Source: Phycomyces blakesleeanus NRRL 1555(-)
Lineage: Eukaryota > Mucoromycota > Mucoromycetes > Mucorales > Phycomycetaceae
DNA length: 64,000 nucleotides
Assembly (NCBI RefSeq): GCF_001638985.1
Contig: NW_017265135.1
Coordinates: 3,495,545 to 3,559,544 of the forward strand
Reading direction: 5' to 3'
Made by a program: the position numbers and the translations under genes. The notes under the pieces are model-generated. The model saw only the letters and a program-made list of their open reading frames with translations, did no database searches and was not told where the DNA came from. Positions 61,763-64,000 of this stretch are shown piece after piece. Position 1 is the stretch's first letter; each line of letters begins with the position of its first letter.

Positions 61763-62305
61763 ATGTCATCGCTCGACATTAGGCAATTAAACCTTCAACT
61801 GGTGATGCTGGAGACAGCATATGCCCGGCTTGAGGCCAGGATTGAGGCCAGGTTTGAGGGCAGTGAGGCCGCCACTGAACAGCCCGTCCAAGGTAACCTT
61901 CCTGATGTGAACTGTTTGCAGCCGGTCATTGGTGGCAACACCATCCCACGCCCTTCCCCCCAAGGACAACCTAACAGTTGGGTACTCTCAGCCGGAAGTG
62001 TTACTGTAGCCCTGGTATTACATTTTACCAGGGGTAACATCAAAGAAGCTCGGCTTCTTTACAGTGCCATTGACAGACTTGCTCACCGGCTTGTACAGAT
62101 AACAATGTCATACTACCATACAAATGGTATAGCTATACCATCGTGGGGTAGTCTTGCACCTAACCAGAGAAACATCCTGGTTAGAAACCTTGAGGAGAGA
62201 GCAGCCAGAAGAAATATTGCTCTTGATAGGTTTGAGAATTCCTGGGTGTCTATCTTTGTGCTTTCTCAGAGATGGAGAACTGCTGTCTCCAGTGAAAGAC
62301 AGTAA
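61763..62305 (+). CDS. Intact second ORF of CACTA element 2 (180 aa)
   Basis: No family recognised. ATG at 61763 follows a pyrimidine tract ending TTTACAG, so a 5' UTR intron is possible. The N-terminal 35 residues are a leucine-rich amphipathic helix (LNLQLVMLETAYARLEARIE, like a coiled coil). A Pro/Gln-rich linker follows, then a helical region (ARLLYSAIDRLAHRLVQIT), and a C-terminal domain with PSWGSLAPNQRNIL and FENSWVSIFVLSQRW. The last 55 residues match the broken ORF in element 1 (conserved W, N, R, W, S-Q-x-W). It is divergent from the transposase. Likely a mobile-element accessory protein, perhaps a terminus-binding factor like plant TnpA; this role is inference. Codon use is balanced and there are no internal stops. 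Confidence 0.7.
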   Translation: MSSLDIRQLNLQLVMLETAYARLEARIEARFEGSEAATEQPVQGNLPDVNCLQPVIGGNTIPRPSPQGQPNSWVLSAGSVTVALVLHFTRGNIKEARLLYSAIDRLAHRLVQITMSYYHTNGIAIPSWGSLAPNQRNILVRNLEERAARRNIALDRFENSWVSIFVLSQRWRTAVSSERQ

Positions 62306-62527
62306 TAAAATATAAGTTACTTTTAAATATAAAGCTATTTATAAGATCATAACTAATACAAATCAATTGTTTTGCTTTGTTTGTTTGTTTTTTATTTTAT
62401 TATAGTAGACAATACTGAACTTTATAAGTGACATTTATAAAAAACATAATAAAAATACTTTTTTAAAAAAATTGTTATCAAGTAGAAAGTAATTTGGTAT
62501 ATGCCTTGTATACTTCTTCTACTGTCA

Positions 62528-62698
62528 TTTGTTTGTTTGTTTGTTTGTTTTGTTTTGTTTCTTTTTGTTTTTTATTTTTTATTTTTTTTCTATTTTTTTT
62601 ATTTTTATTTTTTTTCTATTTTTTTTATTTTTTATTTTTTATTTATTTTTTCTATGTTTTCTATTTTTTTTATTTTTTTTATTTTTTATTTTTTTGTA
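62528..62698. repeat. T-rich low-complexity tract
   Basis: (GTTT)n then long TTTTTATTTT runs inside the right part of CACTA element 2. Open frames here are Phe-only artefacts. Confidence 0.9.
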
Positions 62699-63032
62699 TA
62701 TTCCAGGGACCAAAAAATAAAACAAAAATAAAAATAAAAACCTATTTTTATGTGATGCAATACATATTATTTGACCAATTAGAGATCCAACAAATTTAAC
62801 AAAAAAGGGTTAGTTAAAAGTAATACACAAGTCTAATTAGCTTGAGGATACTGAACAGCACTCAATCAAGTTTAACGCTATAGAATTCTACAAATCCGAT
62901 TAATAAAGAGTAGTAACACTAACATTATATCACCTTGTTTTTATTGGCTGAATCCATATCTGCAAGTATTCATTTTTTACATAATAATCTGCATTGGCGG
63001 AATTACAAATGCTGCCATATCCTACAGTGTAT

Positions 63033-64000
63033 GATTAATTATCACACCCAAAGATTTTTCTTGTAAACCTTAACATTGTTTTTGGAATAGCGTACTATTC
63101 TATAATCAGTAATTTATCTTGAGAGTTTACCTTCCTAATATAGAACACATAGCAACCGTAAGAACCCCCCAATCTCCACCCCCATTCTGAAAAATGTACA
63201 AAAAAGGTTCCTTATTTGTAGAATCTGTATTATGTAAAATCTGGTCTGAAAACTTTGAAATTTTTATTTTTGAGAAATAAATGGGAAATAAAAAAGTGCA
63301 AAAAAATGCAGCAGTATAATGGGAGCAAAAATACCCTTGCAATAATAAATAATAATGTAAACATTGTAAAAAAAACTATGTAATAATAGGCCAGAAAGTG
63401 TAGTAGTAGCAGCAGTATACTGTGATGGGAACAGAGGAAGTAAAGAAACAACAGCAGATGAAGAATATAAAAAAAAATATTGAAATGACAAAGATTAGTA
63501 TTCATGATAAAGCATGACATGTTCAATCATTGAAAGTTATCTCTTGAAAGTAGTAGATTAGATTCCACTATGACTTACCTAAAACAAAAGGAAGAAAAGA
63601 GTCAATAATATAATAAAACTCAAACTATCAAGATAAAGATATTTATCTTTGCTACAGAACATGATGAAGTTCCTCAAAATAACTGTAATCTAGAAAAAAA
63701 AGTATTAGTAAAGTCTTTATAAACTTATAAATGTAGTCTGTTGAGAGAAATACCTTATATCAAAGCAAAATAGCTTCTAAAAACAAAGTGCATATTATAT
63801 TTACTAGTACTCACTTGAACTAAAAATGAATAGAAAGAAAAAGGGAACAAAAGGAAAATGGTAGCCCTTCACTAAAAAATGCCAAGTGCGTGACATCTGT
63901 TGTTATTTTTTTTTGGCAACTTAGCAATTTTTTTCTTGGTTTTTTACTTAGCATTTTTTTTTACAACACAACAAATTTTAAAATGTTCGCATAATCACAG
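63033..64000. other. AT-rich end of window
   Basis: Starts with about 10 bases of foldback copy C. No gene is supported. A CACTAAAAAATGCC string at 63870 could be another terminus, but it is cut by the window end. Confidence 0.4.

Larger units (their letters stand above)
57664..63029. mobile_element. CACTA-type DNA transposon 2 (5366 bp), inserted in foldback copy C
   Basis: Starts CACTGTAGAAAA at 57664 and ends TATCCTACAGTG at 63029. The terminal inverted repeat is short (CACTGTAG plus a few). TAT is duplicated at 57661-57663 and 63030-63032, and the flanks join into the foldback arm sequence. ATATCTGCA subterminal motifs occur near both ends (57705 and 62956). Inside are a Tnp2-like transposase remnant (minus), a solo LTR (61010-61430) and an intact second ORF (61763-62305, plus). 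Copy A gives the empty site. Confidence 0.88.

Noticed and set aside
62494..62799. Phe-only frames
   Set aside because: Direct result of the T-rich tract.
63870..63900. CACTAAAAAATGCC string as a CACTA terminus
   Set aside because: No partner end or duplication inside the window; one short match is not enough.

Overview
The window looks like nuclear DNA of an AT-rich filamentous fungus, most plausibly an early-diverging (Mucoromycota-type) species. The grounds are many short introns (about 50-130 bp, mostly GTAAG...YAG), compact divergent and convergent genes with fungal-type products (long hybrid histidine kinase, Aurora kinase, PX-Qc-SNARE, stand-alone TRP4), and a large load of decayed CACTA, Ty3/gypsy, MULE-like and Tc1/pogo-type elements. 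The species cannot be named from the sequence alone. All gene models were spliced by hand. Each multi-exon model given as intact sums to a whole number of codons.

Layout. (1) 155-6511, minus: a 10-exon, 1854-residue hybrid histidine kinase. (2) 6660-19553: about 13 kb with no convincing gene, holding decayed repeats and an 809-bp foldback element with TA target duplication. (3) 19554-36180: a gene-dense block with eleven genes: spermidine synthase (+), TATA-binding protein (-), PX-Qc-SNARE of Vam7 type (+), RNA polymerase III subunit RPC4 (+), anthranilate phosphoribosyltransferase TRP4 (+), an unknown coiled-coil protein (-), Aurora kinase (-), a small secreted Cys protein (+), Mago nashi (+), an HMG-box protein resembling INO80 subunit Nhp10/Nht1 (-) and PIG-L GlcNAc-PI de-N-acetylase (-). 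They are housekeeping genes of unrelated pathways, so no operon-like logic is seen. (4) 36.4 kb to the end: a nested transposon graveyard with one tRNA-Leu(AAG) at 55608-55690.

The transposon region can be read as a history. A foldback family with 531-bp inverted arms ending in TGTTGTGGTG is present in three copies. Two copies were each hit by a CACTA-type element, both with a 3-bp TAT duplication: 42850-47633 and 57664-63029. Both CACTA elements carry a Tnp2-like transposase on the minus strand and a second, divergently oriented ORF on the plus strand. The second-ORF products are recognisably related to each other and the start-to-start spacing is nearly equal. That second ORF is intact in the second element. 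A Ty3/gypsy-type LTR family (543-bp LTRs, TGTGGT...ACCACA) left two solo LTRs with perfect 5-bp duplications. It also left one internally deleted element (49998-53163) in which RNase H coding starts right after the 5' LTR.

The best candidates for something new are the paired divergent ORFs of the CACTA family, the 531-bp-arm foldback family, and two 7-nt coding exons (one between PAS units in the kinase, one carrying the ATG of the HMG gene).
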